Notes: generated from the sequence alone by a model not told the origin. DNA of 64,000 nt from Burkholderiales bacterium (GCA_905339295.1 CAJPFI010000018.1:1-64000), one strand, 5' to 3'; shown: positions 34,706 through 44,300, counted from the first letter of the stretch. Numbers and translations are program-made.

Positions 34706-35869
34706 TCATTCTGCCTTGGGCCGCTTGCCGATCACGACGTCGAGCGCCACCTGCTGCTTGCCGCGCACGACGACGACGCTCGCGGTCGTCCCCGGCTTGA
34801 GCTCCGCGATGTGCGCCAGCAGCGCCGCCGTGTCGCGCGTCGGCTTGCCGGCGATCTCGACGACGACGTCGCGCGACAGCATCCCCGCCTTGTCGGCCGG
34901 GCCGTCGCGCTGGACGCCGCGGATCGCGACGCCGTCGGCACGGTCGAGCTGGAGCGCGCGAGAGAGCTCCGCCGTGATGTCCTGCGGCTCGACGCCGAGC
35001 CAGCCGCGCGTCACCTCGCCGTCGCGGATGATCTGCTCGAGCACCGAGCGGGCGAGCGTCACGGGAATCGCGAAGCCGATGCCCGTCGAGCCGCCCGACT
35101 GCGAGAAGATCGCGCTGTTGACGCCGATCAGGCTGCCGTTCGCGTCGACCAGCGCGCCGCCCGAGTTGCCGGGGTTGATCGCCGCGTCGGTCTGGATGAA
35201 GTCCTCGAACCGGTTGATCCCGAGCGACGTGCGCCCGAGCGCCGAGACGATGCCGGAGGTCACCGTGTTCCCGAAGCCGAACGCGTTGCCGATCGCGAGC
35301 ACCGGGTCGCCGACCTGCACGCGCTCGAGCGACCCGAACGTGATCGACGGGAGGCCCGCGGCGTCCGCCTTGAGCACCGCGAGGTCGCTCTCGGGATCGG
35401 TGCCGGTGATGCGCGCCGTCAGCACGCGCCCGTCCGCGAGCACGAGCTGGATGTCGTCCGCGCCCGAGACGACGTGGTGGTTGGTGAGCACGTACCCGTC
35501 GGGCGAGACGATCACGCCCGAGCCGAGCGAGTTCTGCCGCTGCGGCGGGACCCGGTTCGCGAGGTCCGGGAAGAGCCGGCGCAGCACCGGGTCGTCGAGC
35601 GCCGGATTGCGCGCGCGCAACTGCTTGCTCGTGTAGACGTTGACGACCGCCGGGGCCGCCTTGCGCGCCGCGTGCGCGAGCGTGCCCGGTGCCGGCGCCG
35701 CGGCGTCCATGGCGGCGGGCGGCGCCACCGGCGACTCCTGCGTCAGCACGACGGGACCTGCGCGGCCGGTCAGGCGCAGCAGGTCGGGCCGCAGCGTCGC
35801 GACGACGAACAGCGCCGCCACGCAGAGCGTGCAGGCCTGGGCGAACAGGAGCCAGAAGCGTCGCAGCAA
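34706..35869 (-). CDS. DegS/HtrA-type periplasmic serine protease with one PDZ domain
   Basis: The 387-residue protein is anchored by one N-terminal helix (LLFAQACTLCVAALFVVATL, about 7-26). It has a trypsin-like protease domain with the triad H132 (TNHHVV), D162 (PESDLAVLKAD) and S236 (NPGNSGGALVD). A single PDZ domain follows from about residue 275 (GWLGVEPQDI...; GPADKAGMLSRDVVVEIAGKPT). One PDZ plus a membrane anchor is the DegS layout, so a role in envelope stress sensing is possible; in Betaproteobacteria similar proteins are often annotated DegQ/MucD. The start is TTG at 35867-35869 with a perfect TATAAT 33 bp upstream. Confidence 0.9.
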   Translation of the reverse strand: MLRRFWLLFAQACTLCVAALFVVATLRPDLLRLTGRAGPVVLTQESPVAPPAAMDAAAPAPGTLAHAARKAAPAVVNVYTSKQLRARNPALDDPVLRRLFPDLANRVPPQRQNSLGSGVIVSPDGYVLTNHHVVSGADDIQLVLADGRVLTARITGTDPESDLAVLKADAAGLPSITFGSLERVQVGDPVLAIGNAFGFGNTVTSGIVSALGRTSLGINRFEDFIQTDAAINPGNSGGALVDANGSLIGVNSAIFSQSGGSTGIGFAIPVTLARSVLEQIIRDGEVTRGWLGVEPQDITAELSRALQLDRADGVAIRGVQRDGPADKAGMLSRDVVVEIAGKPTRDTAALLAHIAELKPGTTASVVVVRGKQQVALDVVIGKRPKAE

Positions 35870-35901
35870 GGGTCGCTCGCGGGAACAGGGCAGGGAACGG
35901 G

Positions 35902-35907
35902 ATTATA
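35902..35907 (-). promoter_or_regulatory. -10 element of the DegS-like protease gene
   Basis: A perfect minus-strand TATAAT, 33 bp before the TTG start, in a very G+C-rich background. The -35 region (CCTGGC at 17 bp) is poor, so an activator or extended promoter may be involved. Confidence 0.5.
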
Positions 35908-35993
35908 GCGCCGCCCCGACCGTCGCCAGGCCGGGGGCGGGCGCGCAAGCCCATGATCCGGCGGCGATTTCCAGCCATGGCGGGTCCGGGAGC

Positions 35994-36023
35994 TTTCGGC
36001 GGGCGCCCCGAATCCCGTATAAT
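35994..36023 (+). promoter_or_regulatory. Putative promoter of petABC
   Basis: A perfect TATAAT at 36018-36023 with TTTCGG 18 bp upstream as a weak -35. The petA ATG is 113 bp downstream, leaving a leader of about 105 bases in which I see no riboswitch-like structure. Confidence 0.55.
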
Positions 36024-36135
36024 CCGAAGGTTTTTCTCGCGGGCCTCACGGCCGGCCGCGCAGTGCGCGCGGCGAGACGCAGGCGGCAACCCGACGCGGC
36101 CGGGGCTCCTCAGGCACTCTTCACGCAAGGCGACC

Positions 36136-36726
36136 ATGGCATCAGAAGCAATGGTGGACAAGGGGAAGCGTCGTTTCCTGATCGGCGCGACGAGCGTCGT
36201 CGGCGGCGTCGGTGCCGTGGCGGCGGCGGTGCCGTTCGTCATGTCGTTCTTCCCGAGCGAGCGCGCGAAGGCCGCGGGCGCTCCGGTCGAGATCGACATC
36301 GGCAAGCTCGAGCCCGGACAGAAGATCGACGTCGAATGGCGCGGCAAGGTGTGCTGGATCGTCCAGCGCACGCCCGAGATGCTCGGGACGCTGCCGAAGC
36401 TCGCCGACCGCCTCGCCGACCCCGGCTCGCAGCAGGACCAGCAGCCGTCCTACGCGAAGAACGAGCACCGCTCGATCAAGCCGGAAGTGTGGGTCGCGGT
36501 GGGGATCTGCACGCACCTCGGCTGCTCGCCGACGTACCGCAAGGACATCGCGCCCGCGGACCTCGGCGCCGACTGGATCGGCGGCTTCTTCTGCCCGTGC
36601 CACCAGTCGAAGTTCGACCTGGCCGGACGCGTCTACAAGAGCATGCCCGCGCCGACCAACCTCGTCGTCCCGCCGCACAAGTACCTGTCGGACACGAGGG
36701 TGCTCATCGGCGACGACAAGGCCTGA
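36136..36726 (+). CDS. petA: Ubiquinol-cytochrome c reductase Rieske iron-sulfur subunit
   Basis: PetA is the high-potential 2Fe-2S subunit of the cytochrome bc1 complex. It takes the first electron from ubiquinol. The 196-residue protein has a Tat-type anchor (KRRFLIGATSVVGG, then a helix to about residue 37) and the Rieske domain. Cluster ligands are C125 and H127 in CTHLGC, and C153 and H156 in CPCHQS; C130 and C155 form the disulfide. The ATG at 36136 is the first of two in frame. It leads petB by 22 bp, and its export would need the Tat system encoded nearby. Confidence 0.97.
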   Translation: MASEAMVDKGKRRFLIGATSVVGGVGAVAAAVPFVMSFFPSERAKAAGAPVEIDIGKLEPGQKIDVEWRGKVCWIVQRTPEMLGTLPKLADRLADPGSQQDQQPSYAKNEHRSIKPEVWVAVGICTHLGCSPTYRKDIAPADLGADWIGGFFCPCHQSKFDLAGRVYKSMPAPTNLVVPPHKYLSDTRVLIGDDKA

Positions 36727-36748
36727 CCGGACGAGCGAGGACGACGAT

Positions 36749-38023
36749 ATGGAAAAGATGCTCGCCTGGATCGACGCCCGCTTCCCGCTGACCGCGCTGT
36801 GGGAGTCGCAGTGGGGCAAGTACATCGCCCCGAAGAACTTCAACTTCTGGTACTACTTCGGCTCGCTCGCCGCGTTCGTGCTGGTGATCCAGATCGTCAC
36901 CGGCATCGTGCTGACGATGAACTACAAGCCCGACGCGCAGAAGGCGTTCGAGTCGGTCGAGTACATCATGCGGGACGTCGAGTGGGGCTGGCTGATCCGC
37001 TACATGCACTCGACCGGCGCGTCGATGTTCTTCGTCGTCGTCTACCTGCACATGTACCGCGGCCTGATCTACGGCAGCTACCGCAAGCCACGCGAGCTCA
37101 CGTGGATCCTCGGCTGCCTGATCTACCTCGCGCTGATGGCCGAAGCGTTCTTCGGCTACCTGCTCCCGTGGGGGCAGATGTCCTACTGGGGCGCGCAGGT
37201 GATCGTCAACCTGTTCGCCACGATCCCGCTGATCGGCGAGGACCTCGCGCTGTGGATCCGCGGCGACTACACGATCTCCGACATCACGCTCAACCGCTTC
37301 TTCGCGTTCCACGTGATCGCGCTGCCGCTCGTGTTGCTGGGCCTCGTGGTCGCCCACCTGATGGCGCTGCACGAGACCGGCTCGAACAACCCGGACGGCG
37401 TGCAGATCAAGGAGCAGCCGATCGACCCGAAGACCGGACTGCCGCTCGACGGCATCTACTCGCACCCGTACTACACGATCAAGGACATCGTCGGCGTGAT
37501 CGTGTTCCTCGCGGTGTTCTCGGTCATCATGTTCTTCATGCCCGAGATGGGCGGCTACTTCATCGAGGCGAACAACTTCATCCCGGCCGACCCGCTGAAG
37601 ACGCCCGTGCACATCGCGCCGGTCTGGTACTTCACGCCGTACTACGCGATGCTGCGCGCCGTGCCGTCGTACTTCGGGACGCAGGTCTGGGGCGTGATCG
37701 TGATGGGCCTCGCGGTGGTGATCTTCTTCCCGCTGCCGTGGCTCGACCGCAGCAAGGTGCGCTCGATCCGCTCCCGCGGCATGCTCTACAAGTCGTGGGT
37801 CGCGATCTTCGTGGTGAGCTTCCTGATCCTGGGCTACCTCGGCGTGGTCCCGATCACCGTGTGGGGCCAGTTCGGCGAAGGCGTGCCGCTGGTCGGCGGC
37901 GTCGACCGCGCGACGGTGGCGGCCCGCGTCTTCACGGCGCTCTACTTCGCGTTCTTCGTGCTGATGCCGTGGTACACCGCGATCGACAAGACCAGGCCGG
38001 AACCGACTCGGGTGACGTCGTGA
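36749..38023 (+). CDS. petB: Cytochrome b subunit of the bc1 complex
   Basis: This 424-residue membrane protein holds the two b hemes and both quinone sites. Heme ligand pairs are H87/H101 (RYMHSTGASMFFVVVYLHMYRG region) and H188/H203 (FAFHVIALPLVLLGLVVAHLM region). FGYLLPWGQMSYWGAQVI is the Qo-side loop, and the PEWY-equivalent of the Qo site reads PVWYFTPYYAMLRA. About nine helices are visible. Length is normal for betaproteobacterial PetB. The stop overlaps the petC ATG (TGATG). Confidence 0.97.
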   Translation: MEKMLAWIDARFPLTALWESQWGKYIAPKNFNFWYYFGSLAAFVLVIQIVTGIVLTMNYKPDAQKAFESVEYIMRDVEWGWLIRYMHSTGASMFFVVVYLHMYRGLIYGSYRKPRELTWILGCLIYLALMAEAFFGYLLPWGQMSYWGAQVIVNLFATIPLIGEDLALWIRGDYTISDITLNRFFAFHVIALPLVLLGLVVAHLMALHETGSNNPDGVQIKEQPIDPKTGLPLDGIYSHPYYTIKDIVGVIVFLAVFSVIMFFMPEMGGYFIEANNFIPADPLKTPVHIAPVWYFTPYYAMLRAVPSYFGTQVWGVIVMGLAVVIFFPLPWLDRSKVRSIRSRGMLYKSWVAIFVVSFLILGYLGVVPITVWGQFGEGVPLVGGVDRATVAARVFTALYFAFFVLMPWYTAIDKTRPEPTRVTS

Positions 38024-38850
38024 TGGACATGAAGACCGTACGCTCGCCGCGCGCCGCCGCGGCCATCCTCGCGGCCGCGGCTGTGCTCGCCGCCTCCGGC
38101 CCCGCCGCGGCCGCCGGCGGCCCCGACCTGAGGTTCGAGCGCGCGCCGGTCCACCGGCTGGACGACGCCTCGCTGCAGCGCGGCGCGCGCAACTTCGTCA
38201 ACTACTGCCTCAACTGCCACAGCGCGAAGTACATGCGCTTCAACCGGCTGACCGACATCGGCCTCACCGAGGACCAGATACGCGACAACCTGATCCTGGG
38301 CGACGCGAAGCTCGGCGACGTGATGAACGTCGCGATGCGGCCGGCCGACGCGAAGGCGTGGTTCGGCGTGCCGCCGCCCGACCTGTCGGTCGAGTCGCGC
38401 GTGCGCGGCCGCGACTGGCTCTACAACTACTTCCTCGGCTTCTACCGCGACCCGGCGTCCGCGACCGGCTGGAACAACCTCGTGTTCCCGAACGTCGGCA
38501 TGCCGCACGTGCTGTGGACGCTGTCGGGGACGACCAGGCTCGTGACCGCCGAGTTCGCCGACCACCAGTCGGCCGTCGGCGCCGCGATCGCGTCGAAGGG
38601 CCTCGCGCTGGTCGAGCCGATCCCCGGCGGCAGGTTCGCGGTGCGGACCGTGGCGGCGGACGTGCCCGGATCGATGACGCCGGTCGAGTACCGCGGCTTC
38701 GTCGCCGACCTCGTCAACTACATGGAATACATGGGCGAGCCGGTGCGCAACAAGCGGATCAACCTCGGCATCGTCGTGCTGATGTTCCTCGGCGTCCTGT
38801 TCTTCTTCGCCTACTGGCTGAAGCGCGAGTACTGGAAGGACGTGCACTAG
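38023..38850 (+). CDS. petC: Cytochrome c1 subunit of the bc1 complex
   Basis: Cytochrome c1 passes electrons from the Rieske protein to a soluble cytochrome c. The 275-residue precursor has a Sec signal peptide (AAAAILAAAAVLAASGPAAAA, cleavage near residue 31). The heme c site is C62-C65-H66 in YCLNCHSAKYMRFNRL, the axial Met ligand probably lies in NVGMPHVLWTLSG, and a C-terminal membrane anchor is at about 252-270 (LGIVVLMFLGVLFFFAYWL). GTG one codon earlier is also possible. It ends petABC; sspA follows after 118 bp. Confidence 0.96.
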   Translation: MDMKTVRSPRAAAAILAAAAVLAASGPAAAAGGPDLRFERAPVHRLDDASLQRGARNFVNYCLNCHSAKYMRFNRLTDIGLTEDQIRDNLILGDAKLGDVMNVAMRPADAKAWFGVPPPDLSVESRVRGRDWLYNYFLGFYRDPASATGWNNLVFPNVGMPHVLWTLSGTTRLVTAEFADHQSAVGAAIASKGLALVEPIPGGRFAVRTVAADVPGSMTPVEYRGFVADLVNYMEYMGEPVRNKRINLGIVVLMFLGVLFFFAYWLKREYWKDVH

Positions 38851-38968
38851 CGCTCGCCCGCGCGACCCCCGCGCCCGGCGAGGCGGGACGCGCGCATCCA
38901 CCGCGCCGCATCCGGGCGCCGGCCGCGTCGACGCCGCCGGCGACCCTGCTTCAGGGAGAACGATAGCC

Positions 38969-39568
38969 ATGATGACCCTCTACTCCGGGACGACCGACCC
39001 GTTTTCGCAGCGTTGCCGCATCGTGCTGCACGAGAAGGGGATGGATTTCCAGATCATCGACGTCGATCTCGACCACAAGCCCGAGGACCTCGCGGTGATG
39101 AATCCGTACAACCAGGTGCCGGTGCTGGTCGAGCGGGACCTCGTGCTGCACGAGGCGAACATCATCAACGAGTACATCGACGAGCGTTTCCCGCATCCGC
39201 AGCTGATGCCCGCCGACCCGGTGATGCGCGCCCGCGCGCGGCTGTTCCTGCACCGGTTCGAGAAGGAGCTCTTCTGCCACATCGACGCGCTCGAGGGCAA
39301 CAACCAGAAGAACGCCGAGAAGGCGCGCAACCTGGTCCGCGACGCGCTGATGCAGATCGCGCCGGTGTTCACCAAGCACAAGCACATGCTGGGCGAGGAG
39401 TACTCGATGCTCGACGTGGCGATCACGCCGCTCCTGTGGCGACTCGACTACTACGGGGTAACGATGCCCAAGCAGGCGGCGCCGCTGCTCAAGTATGCCG
39501 AGCGGCTGTTCGCGCGGCCGGCGTTCTCCGAGGCGCTGACCAGCGCCGAGCGGGGGATGCGGAAGTAG
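38969..39568 (+). CDS. sspA: Stringent starvation protein A (GST-fold RNA polymerase-associated protein)
   Basis: SspA has a glutathione-S-transferase fold without GST activity and associates with RNA polymerase in E. coli, affecting stress and acid responses. The 199-residue protein has the thioredoxin-like N-domain (MTLYSGTTDPFSQRCRIVLHEKGMDF, about 2-27; NPYNQVPVLVERDLVLHEANIINEYIDERFP, about 46-76) and the helical C-domain. GGGAGA lies 11 bases before the ATG; a second ATG follows directly. The order petABC-sspA-sspB is typical of Betaproteobacteria. Confidence 0.95.
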   Translation: MMTLYSGTTDPFSQRCRIVLHEKGMDFQIIDVDLDHKPEDLAVMNPYNQVPVLVERDLVLHEANIINEYIDERFPHPQLMPADPVMRARARLFLHRFEKELFCHIDALEGNNQKNAEKARNLVRDALMQIAPVFTKHKHMLGEEYSMLDVAITPLLWRLDYYGVTMPKQAAPLLKYAERLFARPAFSEALTSAERGMRK

Positions 39569-39881
39569 CGTCCAGGCAACAGGAGTCGGAGGACGGGGGA
39601 CAGACGCGCCGGTGTTTCCGGCGGCGGCGCATCGAGCGCCGATGGGGTCTTGGTCGGGCCGAGATCCGGCGCCCGTTCCCGACCCGAATCGCCCATCGCC
39701 CGGGCCGGACGCCCCGCGTCCATCGGGGAAGGACCGATTGCCACCGCGGCGCGAATCCTGCTAGCCTCCCTTCCGACTGCGGCCGGGCGCCGCTGGACTC
39801 GCGACCGGGCAACGGCGCTCGATGCGCCGCCGCCGGACGCGCCGCCGCACCTGACCTCCGACCACTGGACCCTGTCTCCTG
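39569..39881. repeat. Dispersed intergenic element, copy B (sspA-sspB), with a 25-bp inverted repeat
   Basis: This 313-bp gap holds no gene. It begins CAGGCAACAGGAGTCGGAGG and ends at the sspB ATG with CTGACCTCCGACCACTGGAC and CCTGTCTCCTG. A perfect 25-bp inverted repeat has arms at 39617-39641 and 39813-39837, each containing the core GGCGGCGCATCGAGCGCC in opposite orientation. The core is shared with the hisB-hisH and hisA-hisF gaps. The 171 bp between the arms show no coding potential. It separates sspA from sspB, which are normally close. Confidence 0.75.
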
Positions 39882-40307
39882 ATGTCCGAGCAATCCGCCA
39901 AGCCCTACCTGGTCCGCGCGATCTGCGAGTGGTGTGCCGACAACGGGCTCACCCCGTACCTCGCGGTCAAGGTGAACGCGCAGACGCGCGTACCGGCGGC
40001 GTTCGTCAAGAACGGCGAGATCGTGCTCAACGTGAGCCGCGCGGCCACGCGCAAGCTCACGATCGACAACGAATGGATCCAGTTCACCGCGCGCTTCAAC
40101 GGCCAGTCGCAGGAAGTGGCCGTGCCGATGGCGAGCGTCGCCGGCATCTTCGCCAAGGAGACCGGCTACGGCTTCGCGTTCACGGTGAGCCAGGATCCGG
40201 TCGCGTCGCTCGCTTCCGCGACGCAGCCCGAGGCGACGCAGCCCGAGGCCGGCGAGGCCGAGCGCAAGCCGCGCTCGCGTCCGGGTCACCTGCAGGTCAT
40301 CAAGTGA
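39882..40307 (+). CDS. sspB: ClpXP adaptor SspB
   Basis: SspB binds ssrA-tagged proteins and delivers them to ClpXP. The 141-residue protein has the Sm-like substrate-binding domain in residues 1 to about 108 (KPYLVRAICEWCADNGLTPY; IVLNVSRAATRKLTIDNEWIQF). A flexible linker follows, with a short repeat ATQPEATQPEA, and then the C-terminal ClpX-binding tail GHLQVIK. All parts needed for adaptor function are present. The tRNA-Thr gene begins 140 bp downstream. Confidence 0.95.
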   Translation: MSEQSAKPYLVRAICEWCADNGLTPYLAVKVNAQTRVPAAFVKNGEIVLNVSRAATRKLTIDNEWIQFTARFNGQSQEVAVPMASVAGIFAKETGYGFAFTVSQDPVASLASATQPEATQPEAGEAERKPRSRPGHLQVIK

Positions 40308-40430
40308 GCTGAACCGCCGCGAGGCGGGCCGGGTCGCCTCCGCAGCGGCGCGATGACGCTGCCGCGCTCCGGGATCCTGTACCGACCGTGCGCTGTTGCA
40401 CGAGCCGGCCGGCACGCCCGCCTCGCCCGA

Positions 40431-40436
40431 TAGAAT
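40431..40436 (+). promoter_or_regulatory. -10-like element of tRNA-Thr
   Basis: TAGAAT ends 11 bp before the tRNA, the expected distance. TTGCAC further upstream is too far away to be its -35. Confidence 0.45.
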
Positions 40437-40447
40437 GTGACCGGTGC

Positions 40448-40520
40448 GCCGGCATAGCTCAGTCGGTAGAGCAGCGGTTTTGTAAACCGAAGGTCCCGGG
40501 TTCGATTCCTGGTGCCGGCA
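40448..40520 (+). tRNA. tRNA-Thr, anticodon TGT
   Basis: A complete 73-base cloverleaf without encoded CCA. The acceptor stem is GCCGGCA / TGCCGGC with discriminator A, the D-arm is GCTCAGTCGGTAGAGC, the anticodon loop is TTTGTAA with anticodon TGT reading ACA, and the T-arm contains GGTTCGATTCC. The G27-A43 mismatch is also found in E. coli tRNA-Thr(TGT). It may also read other ACN codons by wobble. It marks the border between the conserved sspB end and the glycogen region. Confidence 0.97.
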
Positions 40521-40869
40521 CCGATTTCGCTGACCGCTTCGTGGGCGCGTCGAGCCCGGGAGCGCCATCTCCGCCGACTGCACCTGCGTCCAGGCGTCCA
40601 TGGAACGACGGGGGCGACCTGGGCCACTCAACGCATCGATCCTGCGTTGCAGACGCTGCCGTCAGGATCTTGCGACGAGGGCAATTGCTGGCGCGTCGCC
40701 CCGGCGTTTCAGCGGGTTCCGTTCGCGCCTGGCACCCCGCATTCGGGTCGACAAGGTGAAGCGTCAGGGTCGACACCAGGGGAAGAGTCCGACGCAGCGG
40801 TCCCGGGTGGCCACGAGCCGCTCCGGCTCGAACGCTGCTGAGGAATGCGGTGCGATCGATGCATCCCGG
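40521..40869. other. Noncoding stretch between tRNA-Thr and the glgC remnant
   Basis: 349 bp with no recognisable gene, repeat or terminator on either strand. Open frames here show no family resemblance. It could be decayed sequence of the lost 5' two thirds of the glgC remnant, but no similarity is visible by eye. Confidence 0.6.
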
Positions 40870-41310
40870 GAAGCGAACGTTGCGCTGACCCATGTCGTGC
40901 CCGATTCGAATCTCTGCGACGAGGAGTGGCCCATCCGGACGGATCAGGAGCCGTTGCCGCCGGCGACGTTCGTGTTCGACGACGAGGGCCGGCGCGGAAC
41001 CGCGATCGACACGATCGTCGCCAGCGGCTGCATCGCCAGCGGCTCGATCGTGCGCCGGTCGCTGCTGTTCTCGAACGTGCACATCGACGACCGCTGCACG
41101 ATCGAGGGCTCGGTCATCCTTCCCGGCGTCGAAGTGGGCCGCAGGCCGGTGGTGAAGAAGGCGGTCGTCGACAGGCAATGCCGGCTCCCGGAGGGTCTCA
41201 CGGCCGGGCTCGATCACGACGAGGACCGACGACGCTTTCACGTGACCGAGCGCGCGATCACACTGATCGTTTCCGAAACGCTCGGTCAGCAGGCCCGCCA
41301 CCTGCGCTGA
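40870..41310 (+). pseudogene. 5'-truncated ADP-glucose pyrophosphorylase (glgC C-terminal remnant)
   Basis: From the codons EAN at 40870 the frame encodes about 146 residues matching the C-terminal left-handed beta-helix domain of GlgC. It aligns with the intact GlgC of this window: VVPDSNLCDEEWPIRTDQE against [27 protein letters not shown] against [25 protein letters not shown] against [17 protein letters not shown], and a RRFHVTERAITLIVSETLG end. The catalytic nucleotidyltransferase domain (about 270 residues) is missing, and the upstream frame is unrelated sequence. Divergence from the intact copy shows it came from a different GlgC lineage, not a recent local duplication. It converges with the glycogen operon. 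Confidence 0.85.
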
Positions 41311-41385
41311 TCCGGTGGCGGCTGCGTGGCGGCCGGGCAGGTCGGCAGCGGCGAACCGTGTCGGGGCTCCGCGCAGTCCGGTCCC

Positions 41386-44300
41386 TCAGCCCTCGGTCCT
41401 CCCAGGGGCGAAATCGGCGATCACCTGCGCGCCTGCCTCGGTCCGCCACAGCGCTTCGACCTCGACGTCGAGCTTGCGGCGCCAGTTCGGGCGCCCGCGA
41501 TCGACGCCGGGAAGGTTCGCGGCCATCGTTTCGCCGGCGAGATCTTCGGCCTGGACCATCACCAGGGCCGACGGGGACCCACCCACGAAGCGGTGAATCG
41601 CGGTGGTGATCGCGACGTCGTGCGGCGCCTCGACGTCGACGCGCGTGCCCGGGGCGACACCGGCCCGATCGAGCGCGGCAGCCAGCGCCACTTTCGAGGC
41701 GAGCCGCTCGGTGCGCTCGGCGTCGGCGGCCTCCGCGGTCAACAGCTCGAGCGCCTGCTTCTCGTCGATGTCCGCGCCGGTCCACCAACCGGCAATGGTC
41801 GGGAGATCGTGCGTCGAGACGCACGCCGCGGCTTTCGCCGGGTAGCTCGACGGGTCGGCGAAGCCGTCGCCGTCGCGCTCGAACCACAGCACGCGGGAGG
41901 ACAGGACATCGGCTGCCGCGAGTCGCTCGCGAAGGCCTTCCGGCACCGTGCCGAGGTCCTCGCCGACGACAAGGCAGCGTGCGCGTACGCTCTCGATCGC
42001 CATCACGCCGAGGAGCGCATCGAGCGGATAGCCGACGTAGGCGCCCTCGGCGGCAGCGGCGCCCTCCGGGATCCAGAACAGTCGCGAGAGGCCCATCACA
42101 TGGTCGATCCGCAGCGCGCCCGCGTGGCGCATGTTCGCGACGAGCACGTCGCGAACGCGGGCACAGGCGGACGCCGCCATCGCCTCGGGATTCGGCGGCG
42201 GAAGGTTCCAGATCTGGCCCGTGGGCGAAAAGTCATCGGGAGGCGCGCCGATGGACACGCCGCGAGCGTAGTCGCCCGGATTCGCCCAGGGTTCGGCGCC
42301 GTCCGGCGCGGCGCCGATCGCGAGGTCGCGGAAGAACCCCGACGTCAGGCCGCTCGCACGGGCATGACCGGCGGCCGCGGCGAGCTGGCGCTCCGCGAGC
42401 CATTGCAGGTAGAGCGCGAAACGGACACGGCGCGCGTGCCGGCCGGCGAAGTCGGCCACGCCCGGAGCATCGGGTCGGCGCAGGTCGTCGGGCCAGTGCT
42501 GCCAGGGCTCGCGCGGATGCGCGGCGGCGATCGCCTCGAAAATCGCGAACTGCCGCAGCGGCAGGCCGCCGCCGGCGACGAAACGATCGAACCCGGCGAC
42601 GAGGGGATCGGCGCCGGAGCGCAGCTCGAACTGCGCGAAGCAAGCGTCCAGCACCGCGCGCTTGACCTCCCAGACGCCGACGTAATCGACGTGGGCGCGT
42701 GCCGAGAGGTCTGCAATGCGGGGGCCGTATTGCGCGAGCAGCGACCGCGCGTCGCGTGAAGCGGCAAGATCGGGCACCTGCCCGACGTCCACGTAGATCG
42801 GGTCCAGGAACCGCCGGTCGGAGGGGTGGTAGGGGCTGGCCCGCTCCCGATCCTCGGGGAAGAGCGCGTGCAGCGGATTGACGGCGACGATGCTGCCGCC
42901 CGCCCGGGCCGTGGCTTCGCCCAGCAGCGAGAGCGTCGTGAGGTCCCCGATACCCTGGTCGCCACGCCGCCGCAGCGAATACAGGTGCGAGGCGAGGCCG
43001 AAGCGGCGCCCCCCCGCACGCATTTCCGGCGGCAGGAAGCAGCGGCCCGGCGCCACGACGATGCGGCATGGAACGGCTGCATCGCCGTCGAATCCCAGCG
43101 TGTGGAAACCCATGGGCAAGGACGGCAACGCCAGGATCCGCTGCGTGACCTGCCGACCGTCCGCCGCCGTCACGACGTTCACGGGGAGGTCGTCCCACCT
43201 GAAGGGCAGGATCTGCTCGGTGCCGTCCTCGTTCCGCAGCCGCACTGCGGCCTGCAAGCGTTGCGGTTCGTCGAGCACTGCGATGGCCACGTTCGCGCGA
43301 CGACCTTCCCGTGCCACGATCATCGGAGGCAGCCGCCGGCGCTCGCGCGCGTTGGCAAGCCCGACGACCCGGTCGCGTGCTTCGGCGGTCGTGTCGGCGG
43401 AGAGCCCCATCGCCGCCAGCAGCGCACGCTTGGTGTCGACGCCGACGACATGGCGTTCGCCGGCCAGGTCCCACCACTCGCGAGCGATGCCTGCAGCTGC
43501 GGCGAGCCGTTCGAGCACCTCGGGTTCGACGCCCGAATGCCGGCGCCGTGGCGCGATACCGGCTTCCTCCGCGAGGACGACCACCGATCGCGGCGCGACG
43601 GCACCGGTCTCGCCCGCGACTTCCGGCGTGGATTCGGGCCGACCTGCGCGCAGCGACGTGTCGATGCGACTCCGCCAGGCGCAACCCTCCCGCGCGTCCG
43701 GCCAGCGCACTTCGACGGGGACCTCGCCGGCGTTGAGCGCGACGGCGACACGGTCGCCTGCGGCGGCCTCGGAGGCGCCCGCGTAGAGGACCGCGACGAG
43801 GCTGCGGCAACCGGGGTTCGCCCAGTCGCTGCCGGTCATCGCGCGACCCTCCGGATGCCGCCACTCGACGTCCGCGATGCCGCTCCCGTCCACAGGCGCG
43901 CCGGTGAGCCAGCGGTCGGCGCGCAGTGCCGGATGACGGCGCCTCAGGTCGACGAGGGCGGCGACGAAATCGACGAGATCCCCGTCGGCACGCTCCCAAT
44001 CGATCCACGTCAGCGGGTTGTCCTGCGCGTACGCGTTGTTGTTGCCATGCTGCGTGCGTCCCAGCTCGTCGCCCATCGCGAGCATCGGCGTGCCTCTCGA
44101 CAGCAGCAGCGTCGCGAGCAGGTTGCGGACGTCGCGCTCGCGCTTCGCACGGATCGCGGCATCGGGCGTCGGGCCTTCGACGCCGTGATTCCAGGAAAAA
44201 TTGGCGTCGCTCCCGTCGCGGTTGCCTTCGCCGTTCCTCTCGTTGTGCTTTTCGACGAACGCGACGAGGTCGGCCAGCGCGAAGCCGTCGTGCGCGGCGA

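Noticed and set aside
40396-40436. Full sigma-70 promoter TTGCAC-TAGAAT for tRNA-Thr
   Set aside because: The spacing is 29 bp, far outside the 16-19 bp range; only the -10 box is kept as a candidate.
40733-40750. Sigma-54 promoter (TGGCAC followed by GC) near the glgC remnant
   Set aside because: The -12 part does not show TTGC at the correct distance, and no gene start follows suitably.
40459-41301. Minus-strand open frame of 280 codons antisense to tRNA-Thr and the glgC remnant
   Set aside because: Its end reads PAPGIEPGTFGLQNR, the well-known false peptide produced by translating the antisense of a tRNA. The rest is low-complexity shadow of the remnant frame.
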